A stretch of DNA of 64,000 bases from Haemophilus parainfluenzae (GTDB taxonomy: Bacteria > Pseudomonadota > Gammaproteobacteria > Enterobacterales > Pasteurellaceae): NCBI RefSeq assembly GCF_900450995.1, contig NZ_UGHY01000002.1, positions 570,501-634,500 on the forward strand. Reading direction: 5' to 3'. Of this stretch, positions 19,705-28,698 are shown piece after piece (position 1 is the first letter of the stretch; the number at the start of each line of letters is the position of its first letter). A program made the position numbers and the translations under genes. The notes under the pieces were generated by a model. The model searched no databases, was not told where the DNA came from, and saw only the letters and a program-made list of their open reading frames with translations.

Positions 19705-19716
19705 AGGGTTGTTGAT

Positions 19717-20025
19717 ATGTATATTAGTCGCAATTTAGAACAATGGAATGCTTTCCTAGCGACCTTGCAAACCGCATTTGAGCAAGGCAAAGCACAAGAT
19801 TTCTTAACGCTTCTGCTCACTCCTGATGAACGTGATGCGGTGGGGTTACGTTTACAAATCGTGGCACAGTTATTGGATAAAAATCTCTCCCAACGAGAGA
19901 TTCAACAAAATCTCAATACCAGTGCGGCAACCATTACGCGTGGTTCTAATATGCTTAAAACAATGGATCCGGATTTTATAAACTGGGTGAAAAGCCAACT
20001 CGATGAGCAAGCTGCAAAAAACTAA
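19717..20025 (+). CDS. trpR: Trp operon repressor TrpR
   Basis: A 102-residue all-helical repressor that binds operators when loaded with tryptophan. The conserved [17 protein letters not shown] and the helix-turn-helix [22 protein letters not shown] region (about 58-80) are intact. The following mtgA start lies inside its last codons (23-base overlap). The slt-trpR-mtgA order is that of H. influenzae HI0829-HI0831. Confidence 0.96.
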   Translation: MYISRNLEQWNAFLATLQTAFEQGKAQDFLTLLLTPDERDAVGLRLQIVAQLLDKNLSQREIQQNLNTSAATITRGSNMLKTMDPDFINWVKSQLDEQAAKN

Positions 20026-20749
20026 GCGAATTCTGACCGCACTTTTACATCTTTTTCGCCCATCTTGGTGGAAAAAAAATTGGCAACGGGTTGCGTGGTG
20101 TTTTTCTCTCGCAATCCTGGCGTTTTTCATTTGCTTCCGCTTTATCCCTGTTCCCTTCTCTGCCTATATGGCACAGCAAAAAATCGGGCACTTATTACAG
20201 TTGGATTTCAGCTATTCAATCAAATACGATTGGGTGAGCCTTGATGAAATCTCACCGAATATGCAACTTGCGGTGATTGCCGCTGAAGATCAAAAATTTC
20301 CAAACCATTGGGGCTTTGATTTTGAGGCAATTCAAAAGGCCTTTAAATTTAATGAAAAATCTCGCCGAACCCGAGGCGCTTCAACGATTTCTCAACAAAC
20401 AGCAAAAAATCTTGTTCTCTGGCATGGACAAAGTTGGTTTCGCAAAGGATTAGAAGTTCCCACAACGGCATTAATGGAAATCTTTTGGTCCAAAGAACGC
20501 ATTTTAGAAGTGTATTTGAACATCGCAGAATTTGGTAATGGCATCTTTGGTGTAGAAGCAGCTAGTCGCTATTACTTCAAAAAATCAGCGAAAAATTTAA
20601 CTCAATCAGAAGCGGCATTACTCGCTGCAGTTTTACCGAATCCGATTATCTATAAAGTAAATAAGCCTAGTGCATTAGTTCGTAAAAAACAAAGTTGGAT
20701 TATGGGACAAATGAATGGATTAGGCTTAAATTATCTGAAAGAAATGTAG
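20003..20749 (+). CDS. mtgA: Monofunctional peptidoglycan glycosyltransferase MtgA
   Basis: A 248-residue GT51 transglycosylase that polymerises lipid II into glycan strands. One membrane anchor (about residues 27-50) precedes the catalytic domain with the motifs [16 protein letters not shown] (catalytic Glu), [33 protein letters not shown] and [12 protein letters not shown]. It overlaps trpR by 23 bases. Confidence 0.95.
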   Translation: MSKLQKTKRILTALLHLFRPSWWKKNWQRVAWCFSLAILAFFICFRFIPVPFSAYMAQQKIGHLLQLDFSYSIKYDWVSLDEISPNMQLAVIAAEDQKFPNHWGFDFEAIQKAFKFNEKSRRTRGASTISQQTAKNLVLWHGQSWFRKGLEVPTTALMEIFWSKERILEVYLNIAEFGNGIFGVEAASRYYFKKSAKNLTQSEAALLAAVLPNPIIYKVNKPSALVRKKQSWIMGQMNGLGLNYLKEM

Positions 20750-20765
20750 ATTTTCCATAAAGAAG

Positions 20766-20800
20766 AAAACCTTGAAACTCACTTTAAGTTTCAAGGTTTT
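20766..20800. terminator. Bidirectional terminator between mtgA and tRNA-Ala
   Basis: AAAACCTTGAAACT / AGTTTCAAGGTTTT perfect stem with a 7-base loop between convergent transcripts. Confidence 0.85.
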
Positions 20801-20805
20801 AAATT

Positions 20806-20882
<77 letters not shown>

Positions 20883-20895
20883 AATAACGCAAGCT

Positions 20896-20924
20896 ATGAT
20901 AAATTTCGGCTGATAAACTGTCAA
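20896..20924 (-). promoter_or_regulatory. Promoter of tRNA-Ala
   Basis: On the minus strand TTGACA (20919-20924), a 17-base spacer and TATCAT (20896-20901) end 14 bases before the tRNA 5' end. This is close to the sigma-70 consensus. Confidence 0.75.
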
Positions 20925-20955
20925 TATTGAAATAATCACATCCCGTTTATCAGCC
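20908..20955. repeat. Inverted repeat between gltX and tRNA-Ala promoter
   Basis: GGCTGATAAAC (20908-20918) and GTTTATCAGCC (20945-20955) are perfect 11-base inverted copies 26 bases apart. One arm fills the spacer of the tRNA-Ala promoter; the other lies just after the gltX stop. It could be a gltX 3' stem or a regulator-binding dyad. Confidence 0.6.
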
Positions 20956-20961
20956 TAAATA

Positions 20962-22404
20962 TTAAGCGTTTTGAGATTTAATAAAATCAATGGCACGTTG
21001 GATACGCGCTAACACACGTTCACGACCGATACCCACTAATGTCACATCCATAGAAGGTGATTGACCTGAGCCTGTCACTGCCACGCGTAATGGCATCCCG
21101 ACTTTACCCATACCCAATTCTAATTCAGCTGCGGTTTGTTCAATCGCTTCATGCGTAGAATGTAAATCCCAGCTAGAAAGTGCGGTCAATTTTTCTTTTA
21201 CTTTTTCAAGTGGTTCAATCGCCGCTGTTTTAAAGTGTTTCTTCACCGCTGCTTCATCAAAGCTTTCAAACTCTTCGAAGAAATAACGGCTTGCTGATGC
21301 CATTTCTTTTAAGGTTTTACAACGTTCGGCAAGCATCGTCACGATTTCAGTTAATGCTGGGCCATTTGATGTATCAATACCTTGATCTTTATAGTGCCAT
21401 GCAAGGTGTTTTGCCACATATTCAGGTGGTAATTCACGAATGTAATGATGATTTAACCACAATAATTTTTCAGTGTTAAATGCACTCGCAGACTTACTCA
21501 CATGATCTAATTCGAAGAATTTAATCATTTCTTCACGTGTAAAGATCTCTTGGTCACCATGACCCCAACCTAAACGAACAAGATAGTTAATTAAGGCTTC
21601 AGGTAAATAACCGTCATCACGATATTGCATCACACTTACCGCACCATGACGTTTTGAAAGTTTTTGACCATCATCACCATTAATCATGGAAACGTGCGCA
21701 TATACTGGGATTGGTGCGCCTAAGGCTTTTAAGATATTAATTTGGCGCGGGGTGTTGTTAATATGGTCTTCACCACGCACAACGTGAGTAATACCCATGT
21801 CCCAGTCATCCACTACCACACAGAAGTTGTAGGTTGGTGAACCATCGGTACGACGAATAATTAAATCATCTAATTCGCTGTTGCTGATTTCAATGCGACC
21901 ACGCACGGCATCATCAAACACGACTGAACCTTCTGTTGGATTTTTAAAACGTACAACATGTGGCTCATCGGCTGAATGATTGTGATCATGTAAACAATGA
22001 CGGTCATAACGTGGTTTTTCTTTGTTTTGCTCTTGTGTATGGCGTAATTCTTCTAAGCGTTCTTTAGAGCAATAGCAACGATAAGCCAAGCCTTGCTCAA
22101 TCATTTCATCAATCACTTGATTGTAACGATCAAAGCGTTTGGTTTGATAGTAAGGACCATGTTCCCAAGCTAGGTTTAACCAGTCCATCCCTTCAATGAT
22201 TGCCGCTGTTGCTTCTGGTGTAGAACGCTCTAAATCGGTATCTTCAATACGTAATACAAACTCACCGTTGTTATGTTTTGCAAATAGCCAAGAATAAAGG
22301 GCTGTACGTGCGCCGCCAACGTGCAAATAACCTGTCGGGCTTGGGGCAAAACGCGTACGTACTTTGACATTCGGATCTAATTCAAAAGGAGGATCAATTT
22401 TCAT
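20962..22404 (-). CDS. gltX: Glutamate--tRNA ligase
   Basis: A 480-residue class I aminoacyl-tRNA synthetase. The HIGH-like motif [18 protein letters not shown] is near residue 19 and the KMSKS-like [11 protein letters not shown] near 247. A zinc-binding cluster [11 protein letters not shown] with a downstream C-x-H pair (RHCLHDH) is present, as in E. coli GltX. It is divergent from a tRNA-Val array and followed by tRNA-Ala on the same strand. Confidence 0.97.
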   Translation of the reverse strand: MKIDPPFELDPNVKVRTRFAPSPTGYLHVGGARTALYSWLFAKHNNGEFVLRIEDTDLERSTPEATAAIIEGMDWLNLAWEHGPYYQTKRFDRYNQVIDEMIEQGLAYRCYCSKERLEELRHTQEQNKEKPRYDRHCLHDHNHSADEPHVVRFKNPTEGSVVFDDAVRGRIEISNSELDDLIIRRTDGSPTYNFCVVVDDWDMGITHVVRGEDHINNTPRQINILKALGAPIPVYAHVSMINGDDGQKLSKRHGAVSVMQYRDDGYLPEALINYLVRLGWGHGDQEIFTREEMIKFFELDHVSKSASAFNTEKLLWLNHHYIRELPPEYVAKHLAWHYKDQGIDTSNGPALTEIVTMLAERCKTLKEMASASRYFFEEFESFDEAAVKKHFKTAAIEPLEKVKEKLTALSSWDLHSTHEAIEQTAAELELGMGKVGMPLRVAVTGSGQSPSMDVTLVGIGRERVLARIQRAIDFIKSQNA

Positions 22405-22530
22405 TTTCTTAATAACCTATTCATTTACAAAAATTACCTTTATTTTACTACGACTTGCGTGAGTTCTAAATAAAAAATCTGATTTTATGCCTATTTTTGC
22501 AACAACTAGACGCTTTTTCATAAAAATATA

Positions 22531-22558
22531 TTGACTGAAATCTCATTATACTTATAAT
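22531..22558 (+). promoter_or_regulatory. Promoter of the tRNA-Val array
   Basis: TTGACT (22531-22536), a 16-base spacer and TATAAT (22553-22558) lie 18 bases before the first tRNA-Val. It is a near-consensus sigma-70 promoter. Confidence 0.8.
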
Positions 22559-22576
22559 GCCAATCCACAACATTAA

Positions 22577-22652
22577 GGGCGATTAGCTCAGTTGGGAGAG
22601 CACCTCCCTTACAAGGAGGGGGTCACTGGTTCGAGACCGGTATCGCCCACCA
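22577..22652 (+). tRNA. tRNA-Val (TAC), copy 1
   Basis: 76-base cloverleaf: acceptor GGGCGAT / ATCGCCC, D arm GCTC..GAGC, anticodon stem CCTCC / GGAGG with loop CTTACAA (anticodon TAC), T arm ACTGG-TTCGAGA-CCGGT, encoded CCA. Confidence 0.98.
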
Positions 22653-22696
22653 CTTTTTCCAAAGTAGACTTTAATGTTGTAAAAGTTTGACCAAGC

Positions 22697-22772
22697 GGGC
22701 GATTAGCTCAGTTGGGAGAGCATCTCCCTTACAAGGAGGGGGTCACTGGTTCGAGACCGGTATCGCCCACCA
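22697..22772 (+). tRNA. tRNA-Val (TAC), copy 2 with C27T change
   Basis: Same as the other copies except that the first base of the anticodon stem is T (TCTCC / GGAGG), giving a G-U wobble pair at 27-43. Still a normal cloverleaf with encoded CCA. Confidence 0.97.
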
Positions 22773-22831
22773 CTTTTCTAAAGTGTTCTTTCCGCTCAAA
22801 CTTTCCCATTATTTAAACGCTTTTCTTATGT

Positions 22832-22907
22832 GGGCGATTAGCTCAGTTGGGAGAGCACCTCCCTTACAAGGAGGGGGTCACTGGTTCGAGACCGGTATCG
22901 CCCACCA
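22832..22907 (+). tRNA. tRNA-Val (TAC), copy 3
   Basis: Identical in sequence to copy 1, 76 bases with encoded CCA, 59 bases after copy 2. Confidence 0.98.
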
Positions 22908-22954
22908 CTTAATTTTAGTGTTTAAATAAATCCGAATACCTTTTCAGGTGCATC

Positions 22955-23030
22955 GGGCGATTAGCTCAGTTGGGAGAGCACCTCCCTTACAAGGAGGGGG
23001 TCACTGGTTCGAGACCGGTATCGCCCACCA
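22955..23030 (+). tRNA. tRNA-Val (TAC), copy 4
   Basis: Identical to copy 1, 76 bases with encoded CCA, 47 bases after copy 3. Last gene of the array. Confidence 0.98.
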
Positions 23031-23099
23031 CTTTTCTTAAAGTCCTTTTTTAAATCAGTCAAATTAGCATTAGTTCTGTTTTATCTTATAAATAAAAAC

Positions 23100-23126
23100 G
23101 GCCACAAAACTTTTCGTTTTATGACC
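23100..23126. terminator. Terminator between tRNA-Val array and amidohydrolase gene
   Basis: GGCCACAAAAC / GTTTTATGACC pairs over 11 positions allowing two G-U pairs. The minus strand reads into GTTTTTATTT after the stem, so it mainly serves the amidohydrolase gene. It includes part of an uptake sequence. Confidence 0.65.
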
Positions 23127-23148
23127 GCACTTCTATCTAATTTTGGGA

Positions 23149-24141
23149 TTAAACTGGCTCTAAACCTAACACTTTGCGTCCATTAATACTCGCAATATCA
23201 ACCATTGCATCAAGATGTGGGAAACGACAGCCTGCAGCAAGTAAGCTTAGTTCTTGCCATAAATCCCCTTCACAAAGTGGCACCATATAATCACAGATAT
23301 TATCTGTACCTAAGGCCACTGTAATTCCTTCCGGAATCATTTCATCTGCTGGTGTCAAGGCATTATGGAAAGGCATCAAATCTTCTTTTCGATTACTATC
23401 AATCCACGCCATTGGGCAAGCAATCATCATCATTTTTGCCTGACGCATTTTTTCATAAAGTTTATAGCGATATTCTTTGCTGTGGGCACCAATGGAAATA
23501 CCATGGATTGCCACGACTCTCCCTTCCATACCATGCTCGATAGTTTTATCGCAAAGCTGCTCAGTTTCTTTTTCTTTAGGAGAATTGAATTGATCCACAT
23601 GTACATGACACATAATGCCGCGAGATTTAGCAGTATCAAGCAGAATGTCCATTGCATCAAGACCGCGACCATAATCAAGCTCATCGCGATAAGGTAAACC
23701 ACCAATCATATCCACCATATCAGAGCCAATATCAAACCATTTGCGTGCTTCTGGCTCAATGACCCCTTTTAAGGTTTGATTCGCAAATTTCAAAATAATG
23801 TCATGCTTATAAACTTCGCGAGCTTTGTGTGCAGCAATGATGGCTCGGTCTTCACAAATTGGGTCGATATCCACAAAAGTACCAAATGCCGTCACCCCTT
23901 GGGAAATCATCAGCTCAATCGATTGACAGAAACGGGCGTAATAATCATCAACACTTGATGTACGTTTCACTTCATCTACCAAATCCCATTTTTGTTGAAG
24001 ATTACTATTGTGATAAATGCCAATTTTTTCGGGTGTCATTGTAAAAGCACGATCTGCGTGAGCGTGGGCATTGACCCAGCCACCTTTTTTAATGATTTCG
24101 TCTCGAATAAACGTTTTAAAGCTACGAACGTGATTTCTCAT
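23149..24141 (-). CDS. Amidohydrolase family protein (cytosine deaminase-like)
   Basis: A 330-residue TIM-barrel metal hydrolase. Metal ligands of the family are visible: H26-A-H28 in NAHAHADR, H179 and H181 in CHVHVD, H213 in AIHGIS and D280 in LGTDNICD. This pattern is that of the cytosine deaminase/AtzF-TrzN type amidohydrolases; the true substrate is unknown. It is a single gene with its own terminator and a GGAG ribosome site, with no pathway partner nearby. The neighbouring permease usual for cytosine deaminase (codB) is absent. Confidence 0.8.
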   Translation of the reverse strand: MRNHVRSFKTFIRDEIIKKGGWVNAHAHADRAFTMTPEKIGIYHNSNLQQKWDLVDEVKRTSSVDDYYARFCQSIELMISQGVTAFGTFVDIDPICEDRAIIAAHKAREVYKHDIILKFANQTLKGVIEPEARKWFDIGSDMVDMIGGLPYRDELDYGRGLDAMDILLDTAKSRGIMCHVHVDQFNSPKEKETEQLCDKTIEHGMEGRVVAIHGISIGAHSKEYRYKLYEKMRQAKMMMIACPMAWIDSNRKEDLMPFHNALTPADEMIPEGITVALGTDNICDYMVPLCEGDLWQELSLLAAGCRFPHLDAMVDIASINGRKVLGLEPV

Positions 24142-24332
24142 AATAACTCCGCCAAAAAAGAAAGGAAAAGAGAGACGAGAAGTGTATTAATTGAAAAGCA
24201 AACCCAATAAGGGTCAGATCTATTGTGAATTGTTTACAATGTTATGAAAAATTCGCAGATTTTAATTAATAACATCTTTTCAGTCTTTCAACTGGGTTGC
24301 AAAGTATAAAATTTTAAGCACAAAAAAGCTAT

Positions 24333-26075
24333 CTATTTATTGACAAAAGAACGCTCTTGTTTGAAAACCTCTAAGAATAAGCCAAGCGGTGGGCGGCTAG
24401 AAGATTGCTCAGTATAAGTGCGGTCAAATTTCTTATAGTTTCCTTTGCGATCAATATGATACTGTGTGCCATCTGGCTGAATAATGACATTCCAACGGAA
24501 ATTCGATGCCAACACCCAAGGATCGCCATTAAGCTCAAATAAATTACGGCCTTGTGCATAATCCGAAACTGGATTTTTCACTTTAAAGATTGATGACATC
24601 AATGCTGGTAATAAATCGGTATGGCTCGTTAATTTAGAGACTTCTTGCACCGGTAAATCTTTCCAGTAAACAATAAACGGTACTTGGATTTCATCACGAC
24701 CAAAATAGTTTTCTTGCTCTTTTTCATTCAGCTTATTAAACGTTGTACCATGTTCTGCTGTAATAATGACTATCGTATTCTCTAAAGAAACTGATGCTAA
24801 GGTTTCATCAATCTGTTGGTCTATATCTGCAAGCGATTTGGTGTAATTTTCTTCCGTTTGATCTGCAATATCTAAATCCACATAAGCAAACCAAGGTTTA
24901 TCCTCTTTTAAGAGAGATAAAACGCCATTTATCGCTTCTTTTGACGAAGAAGCGTTTACTTTAGGCAATTTCACATTACGGAACAAGGCTTGTTTAAATA
25001 AGCTATCTTTAAATGCTGTAGACGAATAAGCGACAAATTGATATTTCTCATCTTGTAGCTTTGTAATTAATACCGACGGTATGTGATTACTCAAAATACT
25101 GTCTGTATAATTTGCATTCAATCCATAGAATAAGCCCACTAAGCCGGCATTGTTCGTATTGCCGCTACTGTAATGATTCGTAAATTGAGTAGAGCTTGTG
25201 GCAAATTCAAACAATTTAGGCATTTTCTCACTAGTCAGCGCATCATAACGTAAGCCTGAAACAGTAATCACGAGGATATTTGGTTTGTTCTCAACTTGCT
25301 CAAACTGAAGGTCTTTTTTCGGATAATCAAGTTTTAATGCATCTAAACGCCCTTCTTGCTCTAAGCGCTGAGAGTATGTTTCCGCATTAATGAACCCCTG
25401 TTTTTCCAAAAAGGTTCGAGCAGTCATTGGATAAGAAAGTGGGAAATTTGAGCGTTGCATGGTAATCGGACGATATAAAAATGCATCCGCCCAAGCATAA
25501 ATTAAGTGTGTTGCAATAAAAGTAGATGTCAGCACTAATCCGACTTTCTTCAGCCATTTTTGACGTTCTAAACTACGTAATTTTTCCCAACTCCAACGGG
25601 AGAAAAGCATTTGAATTAGCAAAATAATCGGCATCGGTGCAAAGAAAATTTGCCAATCCCGTGAAAGATCACCCTTTTCAGGATTCACTAACAAATTCCA
25701 AACAATAGACGAAAGGTGGATATTAAAACGGTTAAACACTTCTGTATCAAACAGCAATAAAGTGGTGCAAATCGTGGCAATAATTACCGTTAGTCCACGG
25801 AAAGTGCGGTGATTTTTGATGATGAAACTCAGCGGAAATATAACCAGCAAATACAAGGCAAAAACACAAAAGCTGAAATGACCTAATAAGCTGATAAAGA
25901 AATAAATTTTGCCGAGTAAGGTGTCTGGCCAGTCAATGAGAAAGGCGTAACGACTACCAATAAGAATTGCGATAATAATGTTAAAAAAAGCAAACCAATG
26001 TCCCCACGAAATTTTTCGTGAGGTTTCTTCACGGTATTCGCGTCCGTTGAATTTGCTCTTTTTAAACCACCACAT
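24333..26075 (-). CDS. yejM: Inner membrane lipid A regulator YejM (PbgA/LapC)
   Basis: A 580-residue protein with five N-terminal membrane helices (to about residue 200) and a C-terminal periplasmic sulfatase-like domain (NILVITVSGLRYDALTSEKM near 262, TAEHGTTFN near 438). In E. coli the homologue senses lipopolysaccharide and protects LpxC from degradation through LapB. It follows yejL by one base, and yejK is divergent, the same set as in E. coli. Confidence 0.92.
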   Translation of the reverse strand: MWWFKKSKFNGREYREETSRKISWGHWFAFFNIIIAILIGSRYAFLIDWPDTLLGKIYFFISLLGHFSFCVFALYLLVIFPLSFIIKNHRTFRGLTVIIATICTTLLLFDTEVFNRFNIHLSSIVWNLLVNPEKGDLSRDWQIFFAPMPIILLIQMLFSRWSWEKLRSLERQKWLKKVGLVLTSTFIATHLIYAWADAFLYRPITMQRSNFPLSYPMTARTFLEKQGFINAETYSQRLEQEGRLDALKLDYPKKDLQFEQVENKPNILVITVSGLRYDALTSEKMPKLFEFATSSTQFTNHYSSGNTNNAGLVGLFYGLNANYTDSILSNHIPSVLITKLQDEKYQFVAYSSTAFKDSLFKQALFRNVKLPKVNASSSKEAINGVLSLLKEDKPWFAYVDLDIADQTEENYTKSLADIDQQIDETLASVSLENTIVIITAEHGTTFNKLNEKEQENYFGRDEIQVPFIVYWKDLPVQEVSKLTSHTDLLPALMSSIFKVKNPVSDYAQGRNLFELNGDPWVLASNFRWNVIIQPDGTQYHIDRKGNYKKFDRTYTEQSSSRPPLGLFLEVFKQERSFVNK

Positions 26076-26076
26076 T

Positions 26077-26295
26077 TTATTTTGTTTTCACCGAATTCAT
26101 CAGAGAGTTAGCAAAGGCTTGTGCTAATGCTTCACGCTGTGCTGCTGGTACGCTAGTGGTCAATAAATTACTGGCCATATTGCCTAAAGCGATAAGAGAA
26201 AGATCAACGGGCGCTTTGTGAGTTTCAAGCACGCTAATCATGTCATTAATGATGGCATTAACTTGCCCATCGGAATACTTTGAATGTTGAGCCAT
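26077..26295 (-). CDS. yejL: YejL family protein (UPF0352)
   Basis: A 72-residue helical protein of the UPF0352 family, function unknown. MAQHSKYSDGQVNAIINDMI is the typical start. It is cotranscribed with yejM (one-base gap). Confidence 0.92.
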   Translation of the reverse strand: MAQHSKYSDGQVNAIINDMISVLETHKAPVDLSLIALGNMASNLLTTSVPAAQREALAQAFANSLMNSVKTK

Positions 26296-26434
26296 TTGGA
26301 ATGTTTAAGCCTGTTTCTAAATACAAAAAACTTCTCATATCATACCCGATAATTTGTCCAATCTGAATAATTTCTTTTTTCTTGCTTAAAAAGTGCGGTT
26401 ATAATTTAAGGTAAATTTTATGAAGGAAAAAATT

Positions 26435-27451
26435 ATGAGCATTACGGTTAATCAAATCGTGCTACATCAATTAGTTAAGCACGCTGAAAATGAAACCACT
26501 ACGATGGAAAGCGTGTTGCGTGATGAACTTCTTACCATTACGCCAGAAGTCGAACAAATGATGTTGCAATTACATCAAGGTTATCAAAATAAAGGCAAAG
26601 CTTTTGGTGTCTTCCAAGAGAACTCTATTTTTGCACAAGATCTGAATCGTTTATTAGAAAATGAAATCAACTTTTTAAATTTCAGCCAACAATCTACGAA
26701 ATTATTAGCGCAAGAATTGGGCAAATATAATTTTGCAGACAGCGGTACCCTTATCCTATGCCAATATAATTTTTTAGCGACGGATTACCTATTCATCGCA
26801 CTATTAGATAGTCGTATCAGTATGTTAGTTGACGAAAATCTTGAAATTCGCCGTACAGAATACTTAGACATCACACAATTTGATATTGCGGCACGTATCA
26901 ACTTAACGGATTTACAAGTAAATGCAAACTCAAACCGCTACCTTACCTTCATTAAAGGTCGTGTTGGTCGTAAAATTAGTGACTTCTTTATGGATTTCTT
27001 GGGTGCAGAAGAAGGTCTAAATCCACAAGTTCAAAACCAATGCTTATTACAAGCAGTCAGTGACTACTGTGAACAAGGTGAACTGAACAAAGAACAAACT
27101 CAGGCGGTGAAAAAACAGGTATTTGAGTACTGTAAAGGGCAATTAGCAAGCGGTGATGAAATTGCCTTAACTGAACTTTCAGCTAATTTGCCGACTCTAA
27201 ATGAGCGCCCTTTTGTCACCTTTACAGAAGAGCAAGATTACGGTTTGGAAGAAACCATTCCACCAGTACGCTCAACCTTAAAAACATTAACAAAATTTTC
27301 AGGTTCCGGTAAAGGGGTGACATTAAGTTTTGATGCGGATTTATTGAATAACCGTATTGAATGGGATCCACTTACAGATACTTTAACAATCAAAGGGATA
27401 CCACCAAATTTAAAAGATCAACTTCAAAAAGCATTAAAGTGCGATAATTAA
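26435..27451 (+). CDS. yejK: Nucleoid-associated protein YejK (NdpA)
   Basis: A 338-residue nucleoid-associated protein, divergent from yejL-yejM. I place the start at [13 protein letters not shown] (26435) because AAGGA sits directly upstream and the family begins there; an in-frame ATG at 26420 would add five residues. Conserved segments include [20 protein letters not shown] near residue 94 and [20 protein letters not shown] near 171. Confidence 0.93.
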   Translation: MSITVNQIVLHQLVKHAENETTTMESVLRDELLTITPEVEQMMLQLHQGYQNKGKAFGVFQENSIFAQDLNRLLENEINFLNFSQQSTKLLAQELGKYNFADSGTLILCQYNFLATDYLFIALLDSRISMLVDENLEIRRTEYLDITQFDIAARINLTDLQVNANSNRYLTFIKGRVGRKISDFFMDFLGAEEGLNPQVQNQCLLQAVSDYCEQGELNKEQTQAVKKQVFEYCKGQLASGDEIALTELSANLPTLNERPFVTFTEEQDYGLEETIPPVRSTLKTLTKFSGSGKGVTLSFDADLLNNRIEWDPLTDTLTIKGIPPNLKDQLQKALKCDN

Positions 27452-27513
27452 TTTGGCAAGATCATAAAGTTTCGGTATCATTCGACATAACTTTGCAGTA
27501 AAAGGTAAAAAAT

Positions 27514-27927
27514 ATGCAATTAAAAACATTTTTAGGTGCAGTTGTTTTAGCATTAAGCTTAACTTCTTGTTCAACTGTACAAAAAGTAGTTTATCGTATT
27601 GATGTACCACAAGGTAACTATTTAGAAGCAGCCACTGTGGCACAAGTAAAACCAGGCATGACAGCCCAACAAGTACAATATTTACTTGGCACACCGGTTT
27701 TAATTGATCCTTATAGTAACTTAACTTGGTATTACGTGTTCTTACAACAACACTCTTACCAAAAACCTGAGCAGCACACATTTACAGTGAAATTCGATCA
27801 AAACGGTTTAGTAAGTAGTGCAGAATTAGATAAGCCATTACCTGAAGTGGAAAAACAAGACGAAAATAATACTATCATCAGCACACCTGAAAATGCAGGT
27901 AAGAAAAGCTGGTGGAAATTCTGGTAG
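27514..27927 (+). CDS. bamE: Outer membrane assembly lipoprotein BamE
   Basis: A 137-residue lipoprotein of the BAM complex. The lipobox LTSC places the acylated cysteine near residue 19. The SmpA/OmlA domain is recognised by VKPGMTAQQVQYLLGTPVL near residue 46 and TWYYVF near 70. It helps BamA insert beta-barrels. bamA itself is in this window (57635-60013). Confidence 0.93.
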   Translation: MQLKTFLGAVVLALSLTSCSTVQKVVYRIDVPQGNYLEAATVAQVKPGMTAQQVQYLLGTPVLIDPYSNLTWYYVFLQQHSYQKPEQHTFTVKFDQNGLVSSAELDKPLPEVEKQDENNTIISTPENAGKKSWWKFW

Positions 27928-27942
27928 TCATAAAAAAACAAT

Positions 27943-27966
27943 ACCTGCTTGTCATATCAAGCAGGT
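27943..27966 (+). terminator. Hairpin between bamE and cpxR
   Basis: ACCTGCTTG / CAAGCAGGT is a 9-base stem 16 bases past the bamE stop, but without a clear T run. It may be a weak terminator, or a 3' stabilising stem before cpxR. Confidence 0.45.
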
Positions 27967-27990
27967 TCGTTGTATTACAAGGGAATGAAA

Positions 27991-28698
27991 ATGTCAAAAA
28001 TTCTATTAGTTGATGATGATATTGAACTAACAGATTTACTTGCAGAAGTCTTACGACTGACTGGTTTTGAAGTTGAAATTGCAAATAATGGTCAAGAAGC
28101 ATTAGACAAGTTAGACTCAAGTCACCAATTAGTCTTATTGGATGTTATGATGCCTGTATTAAACGGTATTGAAACACTCAAGAAAATTCGTCAAACATCA
28201 AACGTCCCTGTAATGATGCTTACTGCGCGTGGTGAAGAAATCGATCGTGTACTGGGCTTAGAACTTGGTGCCGATGACTATTTACCAAAACCATTTAACG
28301 ATCGTGAACTTGTTGCCCGTATTAAGGCGATTTTGCGTCGTGCCGCTCCATCAGAAAAAGAAACACAAAATTCGACTGCACTTCCATCTGAAGAAAATAC
28401 ATTGGAATTTGCTGGCTTAGTGCTTCACTCTGGTTTTCAGCAAGCCTCTTATAAAGGCCAAGATCTCGGTCTAACTGGCTCTGAATTTGCACTACTCCAC
28501 AAGCTTATACTTCGTCCGGGACAAATTGTCTCTCGTGAAGAATTAAGTATGAATGTGCTTGGCAAACACCTTTCTCCTTTCGATCGCTCGATTGATATGC
28601 ATATGTCAAACTTGCGCAAAAAACTTCCAGAAAGAGACGATGGCTTACCATGGCTGAAAACGCTACGTGGCCGTGGTTACTTATTGGTTTGTGAATAA
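27991..28698 (+). CDS. cpxR: Envelope stress response regulator CpxR
   Basis: A 235-residue OmpR-type response regulator. It begins MSKILLVDDDIELTDLL with the acidic pocket DDD; the phosphorylated aspartate is in LVLLDVMMP near residue 51, and the switch lysine in YLPKPF near 101. The winged-helix DNA-binding domain follows (about 140-235), with IDMHMSNLRKKL. AGGGA precedes the start; in-frame ATGs at 27949 and 27985 are less likely. Its stop overlaps the cpxA ATG. Confidence 0.94.
   Translation: MSKILLVDDDIELTDLLAEVLRLTGFEVEIANNGQEALDKLDSSHQLVLLDVMMPVLNGIETLKKIRQTSNVPVMMLTARGEEIDRVLGLELGADDYLPKPFNDRELVARIKAILRRAAPSEKETQNSTALPSEENTLEFAGLVLHSGFQQASYKGQDLGLTGSEFALLHKLILRPGQIVSREELSMNVLGKHLSPFDRSIDMHMSNLRKKLPERDDGLPWLKTLRGRGYLLVCE

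Noticed and set aside
22687..22929. An open reading frame of 80 codons across two tRNA-Val genes
   Set aside because: It is created by the repeated tRNA sequence; the cloverleaves explain the region fully.
22577..23030. CRISPR-like regular repeat
   Set aside because: The repeats are four complete tRNA-Val genes with unequal spacing.
23149..24141. Naming the gene codA (cytosine deaminase)
   Set aside because: The metal residues fit the wider family, but no permease or substrate evidence supports the specific name.
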